Below, one piece after another: positions 34,901 through 45,199 of a DNA stretch of 64,000 nucleotides. The first letter of the stretch is position 1. Every line of letters begins with the position of its first letter. Origin of the DNA: Ciona intestinalis (lineage: Eukaryota; Chordata; Ascidiacea; Phlebobranchia; Cionidae); the NCBI RefSeq assembly GCF_000224145.3, contig NC_020166.2:3456948-3520947 (forward strand), given 5' to 3'. The translations under genes were made by a program, and so were the position numbers. The notes beneath the pieces are model-generated. The model searched no databases, had not been told where the DNA came from, and saw only the letters and a list, made by a program, of their open reading frames with translations.

Positions 34901-35317
34901 TGGTCACTAATGAATTGTCCAAATTATTAGCCACACATAAAAAATACCCCGAAATTATCACCCACAAAGTACCATACTTGGTAACTCGTAAGCTGGCACG
35001 AGGTGTATGAAACAGAACACCAGTGTTTAACTACTGTTGCTTTTCGGCCACATGAGGATAAAGTAAGTTACATTTATTTATTCACATTAATATAATAATA
35101 TTGTTATTTTGCAGCTTGTCTAGTCCTAGCAATACTTATGGCATACATTGTCTCAATGTTGATTGAAGCTCCAATTATTGCTGTAGTGAAAACTGCTTTT
35201 GGTAAAACAGAAAAGCAACCAATTCCACCCATAACACACTACAGTAATGGTAATGGAAATTTACCCTCAAATCAAGATGGATTTCTAATCAACGCTGGCA
35301 ACGAGCATGACGGCTAA
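26000..35317 (+). CDS. NRF-6/NDG-4-like membrane acyltransferase (nose resistant to fluoxetine family), 762 aa
   Basis: Thirteen exons: 26000-26327, 26968-27113, 27557-27735, 28151-28296, 28683-28850, 29784-29973, 30884-31058, 31414-31493, 32320-32442, 32843-33044, 33478-33667, 34355-34513, 35115-35317. The total is 2289 nt and in frame. The start chosen gives a signal peptide (MQLEIHVCLMVLLIQVVQYV). Residues ~40-210 form the Cys-containing extracellular NRF domain (GRYYECENI, NYCSMYVG, GGCFPDKCN). The acyltransferase-3 membrane domain then shows GMRFLSMSWVMLGHSF, VSVDSFFYLSGLLVAY, RYLRLTPAY, GWGWYLANDTQFYLLAP and LSRLTYCTYLVHPLVIWW. These are the family hallmarks. In nematodes such proteins act in lipid/drug transport across epithelia; the acyl substrate here is unknown. 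A likely splice acceptor at 25951 suggests a 5' intron or trans-splicing. Most introns hold SINEs. Confidence 0.95.
26476..26531 (-). mobile_element. SINE fragment, intron 1
   Basis: Only the CACCTCGTGCCAGCTTATGA core. Confidence 0.55.
26713..26950 (+). repeat. TTATT-ended interspersed repeat, intron 1
   Basis: Contains GTAGCGACCACGCTTATTTT, GTCACTATATCCTGTCTTTT and GAGACAAATAACG, then a TTATT-rich tail. The other copies at 30.1, 40.9 and 60.9 kb share these. It could be the 3' end of a LINE or a SINE. Confidence 0.7.
27389..27485 (+). mobile_element. MITE-A right half, intron 2
   Basis: TCTATAGAAGTTGTGAGGAT to CCCCGACCTTACTGTA. Confidence 0.6.
28013..28135 (-). mobile_element. SINE fragment, intron 3
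   Basis: Ends 16 bp before exon 4, so it contributes to the sequence just upstream of that splice acceptor. Confidence 0.65.
28355..28480 (-). mobile_element. SINE fragment, intron 4
   Basis: Tail segment TTTATCCTCGCGTGGCTGG to GTTACTTTCTGGGTGATT. Confidence 0.65.
29540..29740 (+). mobile_element. SINE, head-truncated, intron 5
   Basis: From CAATTGCTCTAACCCAGTGG to the tail AAGGATAAAGTAAGTTACAT. Confidence 0.75.
30116..30345 (+). repeat. TTATT-ended repeat, intron 6
   Basis: Second copy of the repeat at 26713, ending ACAAATAAACTTATTATTAC. Confidence 0.7.
30594..30860 (-). mobile_element. SINE, intron 6
   Basis: Nearly whole body; its head end lies about 25 bp before exon 7. Confidence 0.75.
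31526..31848 (-). mobile_element. SINE, full length, intron 8
   Basis: Includes the tRNA-like head on the right (CCTCTGGGTTACAGGCAGGC, then ACTAACCACTTTGCGACGGC) and the tail on the left. Confidence 0.82.
33277..33466 (+). mobile_element. SINE, full tRNA-like head, intron 10
   Basis: Clear Pol III style head: GGCCAAATGGTTAGCGCGCC (A-box region) and GGGTTCAAGGC (B-box region). The element body is deleted, joining head to tail, 12 bp before exon 11. Confidence 0.82.
33703..33899 (-). mobile_element. MITE-A, intron 11
   Basis: Full-length reverse copy 36 bp after exon 11. Confidence 0.88.
34567..34878 (-). mobile_element. SINE, full length, intron 12
   Basis: Head on the right; abuts a second SINE in opposite orientation, head to head. 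Confidence 0.82.
34876..35076 (+). mobile_element. SINE, head-truncated, intron 12
   Basis: From GACAATTGCTCAAACTCAGT to AGTTACATTTATTTATTC; its tail is about 40 bp before the last exon. Confidence 0.8.
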
Positions 35318-36082
35318 TGTTAACATCATTATATGTAGTGTCTCTACTTTCGCAGAATGTTCCAAAATCCTAGAAATCTACCTTTCATAGTTCTGTATCA
35401 TTTTAACATGTTCCGTTTTATTGTAGTTTCAGTATTGATTCAATGATTTTACTGGTTTTTAAAGTTCCAATTTAATGAAATAATTTTGTAAAATTGCACT
35501 TCTTTTAAAATGTTTAAATAATTATTTTATTTTTAGGCAATTGTTTCCAAAGTGGCATTTTCATTTAATATTTTCTAATTGAAACTCAGTTTTATGCTAT
35601 ATACTGTCGTACCATCATATTGGTGTTACAGGTTTTACAATCCTTTATGAACTATAAACTAAGACTCAGTGTTTCTTGAACTTTTTTTGTATGCTTTCAG
35701 ATTTACCCCCAATTATCAGATTTACCCCCAATATGTAATATGGGGCTTATTTATTGAAAGCCAAAATAACTAATTATATCAGTTATATTTAATGCGACGG
35801 ATGCGCTTGCTTTTTAGCAACTAGTTGTTCAATGTCTTGTAAATGATAAGATGATTATGTTTATAATTTTTTACACAAGCATTATAAAGGTATCTGAATA
35901 GATACTATGCTTACAGAACTGCATTTAATTTAGTAAACCTAATTTTTTTCTAACATTTGCTTTAATTAATTGACGAAAATGAACTTGTCTAAGTAATTTA
36001 CTATATCAGGTATTTAATATTGTCATTTTACATATAGTGGTTGCATTGTCGTATTTTTAAATATTTCCATGTCATATACATA
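35318..36082. other. 3' flank of acyltransferase gene with hAT-like fragment
   Basis: No gene. A block from about 35665 begins CAGTGTTTCTTGAACTTTTT, like a hAT end, and contains two TTTACCCCCAAT words. No clear AATAAA close to the stop. Confidence 0.4.
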
Positions 36083-36278
36083 GTGTAAACTGTGGGGTAA
36101 TATGGGACACATTCAGCACATAATATCCAAATATCCTGATCGTGTTTTAAACAATTAACAACGGTATATGGGGGTCGTGAGGATACAGTTTTAGAATTCT
36201 TTGAATGTTTTTTGTTCACCACCAAATCGGACGAGAAAATAGAATGAAATGATGTCCCATTTTTCCCAACCTATTATA
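36083..36278 (+). mobile_element. MITE-A copy
   Basis: Full length, ends slightly diverged (ACTGTGGGGTAATATGGGAC, CCCAACCTATTATA). Confidence 0.85.
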
Positions 36279-36384
36279 TATCATATTTATCGTAATGGCT
36301 TTGGGAACATGTTCTTAAAAACAAACTGCTTTATTTTTGTCCTATTTTGGTTTGTTGGCGCACGCAGCCCACAGTCACTTTATA

Positions 36385-36500
36385 TGCCCACAAAGTAACA
36401 TACATGGTGACTCGTAAGCTGGCACGAGGTGTTAAACCCGTGTAATAACGACTGTCGTTTTCCGGCTACGCAAGGATAAAGTAAGTTACATTCATTCATC
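36385..36500 (+). mobile_element. SINE tail fragment
   Basis: ACAAAGTAACATACATGGTG to AAGTTACATTCATTC; a second tail fragment in reverse lies at 36572-36645. Confidence 0.7.
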
Positions 36501-36571
36501 AGCTGTATGAGTATATACCTTAAAAATGTGCTAATTGCGCGTGGTTACAAGTATTTTGAATGATTTATGCA

Positions 36572-36645
36572 ATTTGTTTTATCCTCGCGTGGCCGGAAAA
36601 CGACAGTCGTTATAACACGGGTGATAGTTACATTCGTCTATTCAT
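36572..36645 (-). mobile_element. SINE tail fragment
   Basis: TTTATCCTCGCGTGGCCGG to TATAACACGGGTG. It gives rise to a spurious open frame. Confidence 0.65.
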
Positions 36646-36927
36646 AAGTGGCGGAACCAAGTTGTATCTGCAAATGTTAGCACTTCTTTACTTCTGTCAC
36701 GCTCGTTTTATCTGTCCGTTTATGTTCCTTATGGTTGAATGCGTACGTTTCTACTCTAGTAAAGCGCACATACTATCCGGTTCCTATAGCTTTATCTCGG
36801 CACGTTTTTCGAACCCGAAACCTGTCCCATCTGTTCTTCTACCAACGTGTAAAAGGCGCTTTCCAGATTGCTTATATAGGTGTCGTGCTAATGTCAAAAT
36901 CAGTTACTAGGAATTTGCGTGTGTACG

Positions 36928-36991
36928 ATGAGCAAAGGAATAACGTTTGCGTTCTGCTGTGGGCTAAGCGCAGCAGTAATTGTAATTATAT
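36928..36991 (+). CDS. Possible orphan first coding exon
   Basis: ATG followed by MSKGITFAFCCGLSAAVIVI, a hydrophobic leader or membrane anchor, then a good donor (T|GTGAGT). No partner exon was found before the DUOX maturation factor gene on the other strand. It could be a gene start whose other exons are too short to recognise, or chance. Confidence 0.25.
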
Positions 36992-37189
36992 GTGAGTACT
37001 TTATTTTGAAGTTAACTTTTAACTTAATCAAACATTTAAAGCATAAAGCTTAATCCCGACCTACTATAGAGATATCTCTAGGCTGCGGGTAGACGTACGC
37101 CTTAGTATTGTACGTCTTAATAAAAAAAAGTTTGTTTTCTACTGCTTATAAACGACATGAATATACTTCGGTCGTTATAGATAGCGTTC

Positions 37190-37425
37190 CTAATGAAAAT
37201 CAGGATATTTGGGATATTACGTAATAAGGTGTCCCATCTTCCCACCAACCTACTANTATCCTTTTTTCTTTGAATAACTCCTCCCTACAAAAAGTTTTGT
37301 TTTGGTGTCACAGTACCGAGTTACAGAAACAAAAAAACGAACTATTGGTTTGGATTCAGTCACCTGGAAGGCTATATAATAGGGTGGGAGAAGATGGGAC
37401 ACTTTTTTATTCTATTTTCTCGTCA
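37190..37425 (-). mobile_element. Two MITE-A fragments
   Basis: 37190-37258 is a right end (GTGTCCCATCTTCCCACC) and 37374-37425 a left end (TAGGGTGGGAGAAGATGGGA). About 115 bp of unrelated sequence separates them. Confidence 0.65.
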
Positions 37426-37822
37426 TTCGGTTATTCTTTAGCCGTTTTGACCTTGCGATATCACTTTATAAAAATAATTGACCCTTGTCAACAACCTACC
37501 GATTTTGTTTATTTACACAAGTTGTGTCGTATGCGTTGTAAAAAAAACAATAAGACGATAAAAGAAATACATAATACGGTTTACAATCAATATTCTATAA
37601 ATAATCGCTTATTAATAGTTGTGAAACTTATAGCTGGTTAAGTCTTATATTTAGGTGAGAAATTATAATTATTATAAGTGGCTACCGGAGTAGTGAAAAA
37701 ACGTATTCGTTGTTTAAATTTTGCTTAAGACGCTGAACTCTAAGGACTTCACGAAAATGCAACGAATAATTGTATACGAAACTGTACAGTTCAAATGTTA
37801 ATCTTTATGCTAACACACATAT

Positions 37823-38062
37823 ATAGTAATGTGGGGTGAGATGGGACACATGTGGGGTAACATGAGACTTGAGACACATATGGGGCGTGATGGGACATAT
37901 GTGGGGTAAGTTGGGACGTTATGTTTTAAACTAAACAGTAACAAGGGTCTATGAAAGTCGTGAGCATACGGAATTATAATTCATTCAGTGTTCTATATTC
38001 ACTACCAAATGGGTCGAGAAAAAATAATCAAATTTTGTCTCATCTTCTCCCATCCTTATATA
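37823..38062 (+). mobile_element. MITE-A with expanded left end
   Basis: The end motif (ATGTGGGGTAACATGAGAC and variants) is repeated about four times at the left end, lengthening the element to ~240 bp. Confidence 0.75.
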
Positions 38063-38290
38063 TAGAATAGGGTTTAAAGCCAGACGACAAGATTATAGAA
38101 ATTTTACAGTTTATAACTAGAAATACACTGCAAAAACTTTAGCATATAATATATAAGTGGTCCAAACTTATTCCTCACTAAATTGTATGCAGGAATTGCT
38201 GATAATGTTTGAGTATATTGTTGTTTAAATATTTGAGCATAATTTAAGTAATTCCCTTTTAAATCAGCTGTGATAACATTTAATTTTGTT

Positions 38291-41200
38291 TTACATCGCT
38301 GTCTGGTCAAAGCTCGCGTTGGAATTATGTACAGAAAAAGTGCCAATACCATCTGTGTTGGTGCATTCTTTCAACTGCACAGCGCCAACATATGCCGTAT
38401 TTTCGTAGATATTCTCACCACTGTACGATGGTGTATCTTTACCTGGCGCAATAGCCTTCGGTGAAGTGCTATTTTTGATTTCAACAGGTTGAATTCCGTC
38501 AGAACTTTCTACATTTAAGCTTGCAGCACGATCCCAAATATTAGAAAATCCCGGGCTTCTCCTGGAGCCAGAAATCTCTCCTGGATTTAGACTTTCATGG
38601 GCGTCAGGGTTGGTGTAAACGTAAACATTCCTTCCAGAAACATCGCTTTCTAATTTCAGATCCCTCTTCAACGTAGAGCGAGATTTACGTCTCCGGCTGG
38701 CCCACACGCGTGATTTAGCTGTGCGGTTATGTTTGGCAAACTAAAATGAACAATGAATACATGTAACTGACTTTATCCTCGCATGGTTGGAAAACGACAG
38801 TCGTTATAACACGAGTACTCTGTTTCATACACAATGTGTATAATATTACTGCCTAACAAACAGTAAGGTGAACCGTGGTATTACTCCACCAAACCAACGT
38901 AATTATAAGTCGCTATAAGCTTAACGTGGCGCCTATCGACAAAGTGGTCACAATATTTATTCCGGTCTGAAAAAACGAACAGTTATTTCTGATAAAGATA
39001 TCTCACCCGTTTTTGAACGCCACCGGTTGTCCCGAGCTCAAAACCCGGACTCTCCACATCTAAAAACAAATTGAGATAAAAATAATTTTCAAACGTGTAC
39101 TCGACAGTTTTTGCGATTAGTATAGTAGGGTGGAGAAAATAGGGCGCACCCTTTTATTCTATTTTCCCGTAACATTTGGTGTACTCCACAACTCCACGGG
39201 ACAACAGAACGAAAGGGTCTATTTTCCCGTAACAAACGTGTACTCCACATTTTTTGCAATAAGTATAGTAGGTTTGTAAAAAATGGAATACCTTTTCGTT
39301 CTGTTTTTCCCTCCCACTTGGCAGTAAACAAAAAATATTCAAAGAATTATAAAACCTTATCATCACGACTCATATAGACTATCGTTAATTGTTTAAAACA
39401 AAATAACGATATTTAGATTTTATGTGCTGTACGTGTCGCCTTTCACCCCACAGAACTAAAAATTACTCATGTAACCATACCATACCCGCAATATCATCAT
39501 CTTCGTGTTTGTGAAAAAACTCTTCGCTATCCTTCAACACATCAATGCCAAAAAAGTCTGCTATTAACTGAGGTGTAAACGTATCCATCATAGCAATTAT
39601 TGCTCCGTACAGAAATGAGACAATCCCTGAATGAAAACGAATAAGATTGAATGCTACACACCTTCAAACTGCACATTTTGTTAGTTTTTTTAACTTGCGC
39701 TTAAAAACGTATAAGAAACGTTAATACAAAAGTGGGTTTGCTTGGTTGAAGTTATGCATAAACTATCAACAACAAAAACACTGTTACATAGGAAACGGTC
39801 ATGATATATAGTAGGGTAACGGGAGATGGGACAACTATTCGTTGCATTTTCTCGTTCCTTTTGCAGTAAACAAAGAAAATTTAAAGAATTATGATAAAAT
39901 CGTATCCTCACGACTCCTATATACCATTAACTTACCTCCAGACACTACCAACCAGAAACTTGATCCGTAATGTGTATAAAGCACACCGTCTTCAAACGGG
40001 ATGCTGAGTGGCTGAGTTCCCCATTTGATAGTCGACCATATTATTAAACTTACAAACATAAACACTGATGTGACCATAAACATACAACCAGCATAGAAGA
40101 GCACGACACAGGATAAGATGTTAGCTATCAGCCAAACAGGTACAGCGGTCCTGAGAAAAAGATTATCTCTAAAATTTGGTAAAAAAAGGAACTTTTTTGG
40201 CCTGGTAAAATAAAACAATAAACTAAGTTTGTCGAAATATTAAATTTCCAGATATGTTATTGACAAGAAACCTAATCAGGAGTGTTAAACAACTCCCGAA
40301 ACCCCGAATGTTTACGTAACACGCGACTGTTTGTAGTTATTGGAGGTTCAAGCATATTAATCATATATATAGTAAGGTGGGGGGAAAATGGGATTTTTTA
40401 TTCTATATTTTTGGCCCGTTTGGTGGTAAACAAGGAACATTCAAAGAACCGTATTCTCACGACTCCCAAAAGAGCGTTGTTAATTTTTTAAAGCACAATC
40501 AGGATATTTGGATATTATGTTTTAAAAGTGTCCCGTCTTTCCCCACTATACCACACAGCGTATATTCGGAAACTGTCAATTCAAAATGTCCCAAATGAAT
40601 ACAGAATATCTAGATTTGAGTTTTTTGTAAACTCCCTCTTTCTTCGTTATCGTGACTAAAGAAATAAATAAATTACATTTATTCATATATTTGGTTCACC
40701 TTACGAGTAAAAATATATTTTAAATACACTTACCACAAAACTTGGTTTGCGAACCAACCAGCAGTGCGGTAAGACCTTCCCCATCGTATTAATTCACCGT
40801 CCAAAGTAAAATACTCGGCAACCCATTGGATTGGAAGAGGAACGCCTCTGTATTGGGCTTGTCTGAACTCTTGGTTTATCCGGCCAGCTGAACAAATAAA
40901 ACCAATAAGCTAAAGTATTTTGCATGAATAATAATAATAACTTTTATTTGTCTCTTCGATTACGGTAGCGAAGATTTAGAAATATTTTGAAGAAAAATAC
41001 GGAATATAGCGACAAAACAACAGCAGTTGTTAAAAAACGCTTACAGGTAAAAAAATACATTTAATTGGAAGAAAATAAGAGTGGTCGCTACACTTAGCGG
41101 ACAAACGAGCCATTCATTTTAATTAAGTTAAACTTCTAATAAAAAAAGTTTGCGTAATGAAGTATGCATGTGTGTACCATAAGGTCCAAATCCAATTCGG

Positions 41201-43663
41201 CCCTGTCTCCATGCCCAATGAAACCTTTCGTTGTAGTCAATACGTTCAGTGAAGTTTACGCTGTCGCTGTGTCCAACCGTTTGATAGATCGGCGTTCCTA
41301 TTCGTAAACGTGCTTTGGTATGAAACGGGTAGTATAGTAAAGTGGGGTAATATGGGACACATTTTCATTATTTTTTTCTCGTCCAATTAGGTAGTAAATA
41401 AAAAACATTCAATGAATTAGAAAATCGCATCCTTACGACTCCTATAGAGCGTTGTTAATTTTTTAAAACACGATCAGGAAATTTGGAAATTATGTGCTTA
41501 CAGTGTCCCATCTTACCCCACGGTACTATAATAAATTGAACAGTAGAGTTAGTAGCTTCGAAAAGTGCTTATTTGTTTTGGCACAAATACACATACAGCT
41601 CAACTTTACTTTAAACAGCCAAGTATTTTTAGATGGTCATATGTAAATAAAATAAAACATCAACCTTGTTTTTTTACAATTTATACTTTATGTTCCGCTT
41701 TCGGTTCTAGCAAGACAAGACGCACCATTGTAGAGTAAAATATTGAAAACTTTTCAGATCAATGACCATTGTTATATGATGCTAACCATTCAATTACAAA
41801 AACTTCTGTTAAAACCCGAGGCCTTTGTAATAGCATTGTCAAAAAAGCCATTGGCATCTACACGTTTTACACAATCTACAGTATAACCTTTCAGTGTAAC
41901 GTTCACAGATCCGAGTCCAATCTTCATTCCCACTTTGGCGTGTATCTCTGTTTTTGTAAACGCTTTGTAAGCTGTTTTTGTTTCAATTTCTGCACTCTCC
42001 CAATCTTGGCCCAAAACGCCGACTGCATTTAATGTATTATGTGATACATTTTTCAAAGAAACAAAGCAAACGGTATACTTACGAAATATTGAGGCACCGA
42101 TAAACAAACTGATCACAACTCGCAGAAGCATGTACAAACGCTGGAATTGTAATCACGTGTCAGATTTGTTTACATAGTTTAAAAATTTTAGTTTAGACTA
42201 AACCACTTTTTGTATTCATTATGTCATATAGTAGGGTGGGGAGAGATGGGACACCCTTTCATTCTATTTTCTCGTCCCGTTTAGAAGTAAACAAAAACAT
42301 TCAACGAATTATGAAACCGTGTTCTCGCGACTCCCATAGACCGTTGTTAATTGTTTAAAACACGATCAAAAAATTCCTAAATTATGTGCTAAAGATGTCC
42401 CATCTTACCTCCCAGTAGTATACTTAATATTTCGTTTTATTCATATAATTTTAGCAAGTAAGTACCACTGGTTCAGTTGCTTTAGCGCAGACAAAAAATA
42501 ATTAATAAGAATTGCTACAACGCTTGTACCGTACACATACAAGCTAAAAATATGTTTTAATTAATCTTTGTAAACACGTAATGATATATAGCAGGTTGGG
42601 GAAGACGGGACACCTTTGGCACATAATATCCAAATATCATAATCGTGTTTAAGGTCTATGTATGAGTCGTGAGGATACGGTTTATAATTGTTTGAATTTT
42701 ATTTTTTCACTACTAAATGGGACATAAAAATAGCATGAAAAGGTGTTAAATCCCCCCACCCTATACTACATATTATGATAGCCTAACTGTTACGTAAAAA
42801 AAACATAGTAAAATGACGCCATAGCGATTGAATTTCGCCATATCCTATTTCAATGCAATAAAAAAGAACTGTAAAAGATTCCGTAAAATTCGGCTAATGG
42901 GTATTTCCAAAACTATAGTCAACTATTTATAGCAACCCACACGTCTGGCTTATATTATATTACAGCAGCGCGGATCTTTAGCTTTGTTTTCAACGCTCGT
43001 GTCAACATTTGCCCTTGTGATAACTCAATATGAATCCACAATATTTAAATTCAGTGTATTTTTAACGATTACGGCTTCGTCACTTGAATGTACTTAAAGC
43101 AAATAATTTCACCGTAAAATACGTAATTGTTTTTTGTTTTAAAATATTTTTATAATCCTGTAAAAAAATTATTCGACATATATATCGATAAAAGAAGTAC
43201 ATATAATTTTTTATACTTTAGAGACTGAGGTGTTTGGTATATTTTAAATAAATGTTGCAGGGGGGACGCCTTTTTATTCTATTTTCTCGTCCAAGTTTGG
43301 TAGTAAACAAAGAACATAAAAAAATATAAAACCGTATTCTCACGACTCCCATAGACAGTTGTCAGTTGTTTAAAAGACGATCAGGATATTTTGAAATTTA
43401 TGCTAAAGGTGTCCCGTCTTCTCCCACCCTACTATACCTATATATCGTATTACTTTCCTAAATAAATGAACGTTACTTGTTATCTTTTAACAAATACAAC
43501 TTACGGAAACTCCTTTGTATCCGGGAATAATCAGTACGAAGGAAAACGCAAGTATGCAAAATGCGAACACGAATCCAATCTCTAATACATCTGAAGTGAC
43601 AGCTGTTGGCATCGCCGGGTGCTGGGTTGGCCCTCCATTAGTTCGCCATGCATCGAAAATCAT
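38291..43663 (-). CDS. DUOXA: DUOX maturation factor (DUOXA), 494 aa
   Basis: DUOXA proteins leave the ER with dual oxidase and are needed for its maturation and H2O2 output at the cell surface. Nine exons: 43663-43505, 42140-42083, 42022-41888, 41297-41178, 40887-40734, 40150-39936, 39626-39486, 39059-39007, 38740-38291. The total is 1485 nt and in frame. Start MIFDAWRTNGGPTQHPA, TM1 near residues 28-47, TM2 LYMLLRVVISLFIGASIF. The extracellular loop carries the family block TAYKAFTKTEIHAKVGM and NVTLKGTPIYQ with N-glycosylation sites (NVT, NFT), then ERIDYNERFHW. Three further membrane segments follow. The ~165-residue polar tail (Arg/Lys and Ser rich) is longer than in human DUOXA2. No DUOX gene is visible here, unlike the head-to-head pair in vertebrates. 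A MITE-A lies 60 bp upstream of the start codon. Confidence 0.95.
38749..38852 (-). mobile_element. SINE tail fragment, DUOXA last intron
   Basis: TTTATCCTCGCATGGTTGG to TCATACACAATGTG; begins 8 bp upstream of the last exon. Confidence 0.6.
39122..39454 (-). mobile_element. MITE-A with duplicated left end
   Basis: The left part occurs three times (ATTTTCCCGTAACATTTGGT, ATTTTCCCGTAACAAACGTG, then a full left end at 39265), with GTGTACTCCAC repeats between. Confidence 0.7.
39809..39929 (-). mobile_element. MITE-A truncated at DUOXA exon 6
   Basis: Left half only; stops within about 10 bp of the exon's donor site, CATTAACTTACC. Confidence 0.7.
40370..40550 (-). mobile_element. MITE-A, DUOXA intron 5
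   Basis: Reverse, mild internal deletions. Confidence 0.8.
40926..41147 (-). repeat. TTATT-ended repeat, DUOXA intron 4
   Basis: Reverse copy of the 26713 repeat, starting with AATAATAATAACTTTTATTT. Confidence 0.7.
41335..41530 (-). mobile_element. MITE-A, DUOXA intron 3
   Basis: Full-length copy within 40 bp of the exon 4 acceptor. Confidence 0.85.
42229..42422 (-). mobile_element. MITE-A, DUOXA intron 1
   Basis: Full length, TAGTAGGGTGGGGAGAGATG to CTCCCAGTAGTATA. Confidence 0.85.
42589..42767 (+). mobile_element. MITE-A, DUOXA intron 1
   Basis: Forward copy missing the GTTTTAAACAATTAACAACG segment. Confidence 0.8.
43260..43436 (-). mobile_element. MITE-A, DUOXA intron 1
   Basis: Left end eroded to GCAGGGGGGACGCC; right end intact. 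Sequence from 42768 to 43259 shows nothing recognisable. Confidence 0.8.
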
Positions 43664-43722
43664 GATTAATAAAGCTTCTCTAGTTCACAATATCTCTTAA
43701 CACTCTAAACTAAATAAATAAT

Positions 43723-43918
43723 ATAGTGGGGTGGGGAAAGATGGGACACATTTTCGTTTAGTTTTCTCTTTCCATTTGGTAGTAAGCAAAGAACATTCAA
43801 TGAATTATAAAACCGTATCTTCACAACTTCCATAGACCGTTGTTAATTGTTTAAAACACGATCCGGCTATTTGTATATTATCTGTTAAAGGTGTCCCATC
43901 TTCCCCCACCCTACTATA
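43723..43918 (-). mobile_element. MITE-A upstream of DUOXA
   Basis: Canonical reverse copy starting 60 bp before the DUOXA start codon, so it is likely to lie in or at the promoter/5' UTR. Confidence 0.88.
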
Positions 43919-44002
43919 CTATACGGTACTATATTTGGTACGATCTGGTAAAGATACCACAAAATGCATCTCATATATACTTTTATTTTCCTTTTAATAT
44001 AT

Positions 44003-44186
44003 ACAGTAGGGTAGATGGGACACTTTTTAACTGTATTTTCTCTTTATCAGTAAACAAAGAACATTCAAAGAATTTTAAAACTATATCCTCGCCACCCCTA
44101 TAAACCGTTGGTAATTGTTTAAAACACGACCAGGATACTTGGATATTATGTGCTAAAGGCGTCCCATCTTCCCCCATCCCACTATT
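44003..44186 (-). mobile_element. MITE-A copy
   Basis: Left end shortened (ACAGTAGGGTAGATGGGACA), right end CCCCCATCCCACTATT. Confidence 0.85.
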
Positions 44187-44360
44187 TTAAACTGACAAGC
44201 AGGTACTGCACTATTTGGGCTTAATGCCTAAAGAAGGGCTTCCCGTCTACTGTTCCTCATGTAAAAAAAACTACGTCACTCCACAGTAGGCGAAACGAAG
44301 GCATTGTGTGTTGGCTTTGTTTTCTAGTTCCTGCTATTGTGTGCCAGTCTGTTTGGCTAG

Positions 44361-44476
44361 TGTGTGGGAGCGTCAAGAAACCAATCGCTCATATGTCAAA
44401 CAGGCACCTGGCAAGTCTCATACTCCAATGGTGAAACATACACAGAAGCCTACACATTCACTTGTTGTCGGTTATT
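44361..44476 (+). CDS. Possible orphan Cys-containing exon
   Basis: After a TTTGGCTAG acceptor-like site the frame reads CVGASRNQSLICQTGTWQVS, YSNGETYTEAYTFTCCR, with four cysteines and an N-glycosylation motif. It looks like part of a secreted Cys-rich domain. No neighbouring exons were found, and the other two frames are also open for some distance, so support is weak. Confidence 0.2.
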
Positions 44477-44567
44477 GTTGTTGTTGTTGGAACCGTATGA
44501 AAAAATAACACAGTCCATGTTTTTGTTTTTATTTTCTCATTTGATACTAATCACTGAATACTCAATT

Positions 44568-44869
44568 ATCGTAGGTGTGGGGAAGATGAATACGTTTTAA
44601 TTCTATTTTTTCTTCCAATTTGGTAATAAACAAGAAAAAACATTTAAAAAGTTATAAAACCGTATTCTCACGACTTCTATAGACCTTTGGTAATTGTTCA
44701 AAAGATGATTAGATTATTAGGATATTATGTGCTCAAGGTGTCCAACCTTACCCCACAGAACTTTATAACATAACCGTAACTTTGCATATGTTAATTGTTA
44801 AAAAGACGATAAGGAAATATAAGAAATTATATGTCAGCGGTATCCGTCTTACCCCACAGTAATATATCA
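44568..44869 (-). mobile_element. MITE-A plus adjoining right-end fragment
   Basis: A full copy at 44568-44767 is followed by another right half at 44785-44869 (GTTAATTGTTAAAAAGACGA to CCCCACAGTAATATA). Confidence 0.75.
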
Positions 44870-44910
44870 TACTGATAATTTTGATCCATACAGTAATAGG
44901 CCACTGTTTT

Positions 44911-44947
44911 ACCATAGTATACTGAAGTCACTTCAGTATACTATGGT
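44911..44947. repeat. Perfect 18-bp-arm palindrome
   Basis: ACCATAGTATACTGAAGT, one C, then its exact complement. It is not part of MITE-A ends. Confidence 0.95.
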
Positions 44948-45010
44948 TTTCCGATTAAATAGAGTGCATATAGGTGTCCCATCCTCCTCATTTTACTATA
45001 TAAACTACAT

Positions 45011-45199
45011 ATGGTAGGGTGGAGAAAAATGAAACACGTTTTTATCTTATTTTTCGACTCATTTGATAGTAAACAAAAAACATTTAAAGAGTTATAAAAC
45101 CTTATCCTAACGACTCCCATAGGCCGTTGTTAACTGTTTAAAACATTAAGGATACTTGGATATTATGTGCTTTGTTCTATCTTGCCCCACCCTACTATA
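45011..45199 (-). mobile_element. MITE-A copy
   Basis: Full length, with an internal loss near the right (AACATTAAGGATACTTGG). Confidence 0.82.

Noticed and set aside
36560-36910. 117-codon frame with an AWPENDSRYNTG-type start
   Set aside because: The start is SINE tail sequence; similar frames appear wherever this SINE tail occurs (27.9-28.3, 31.5, 10.0 kb).
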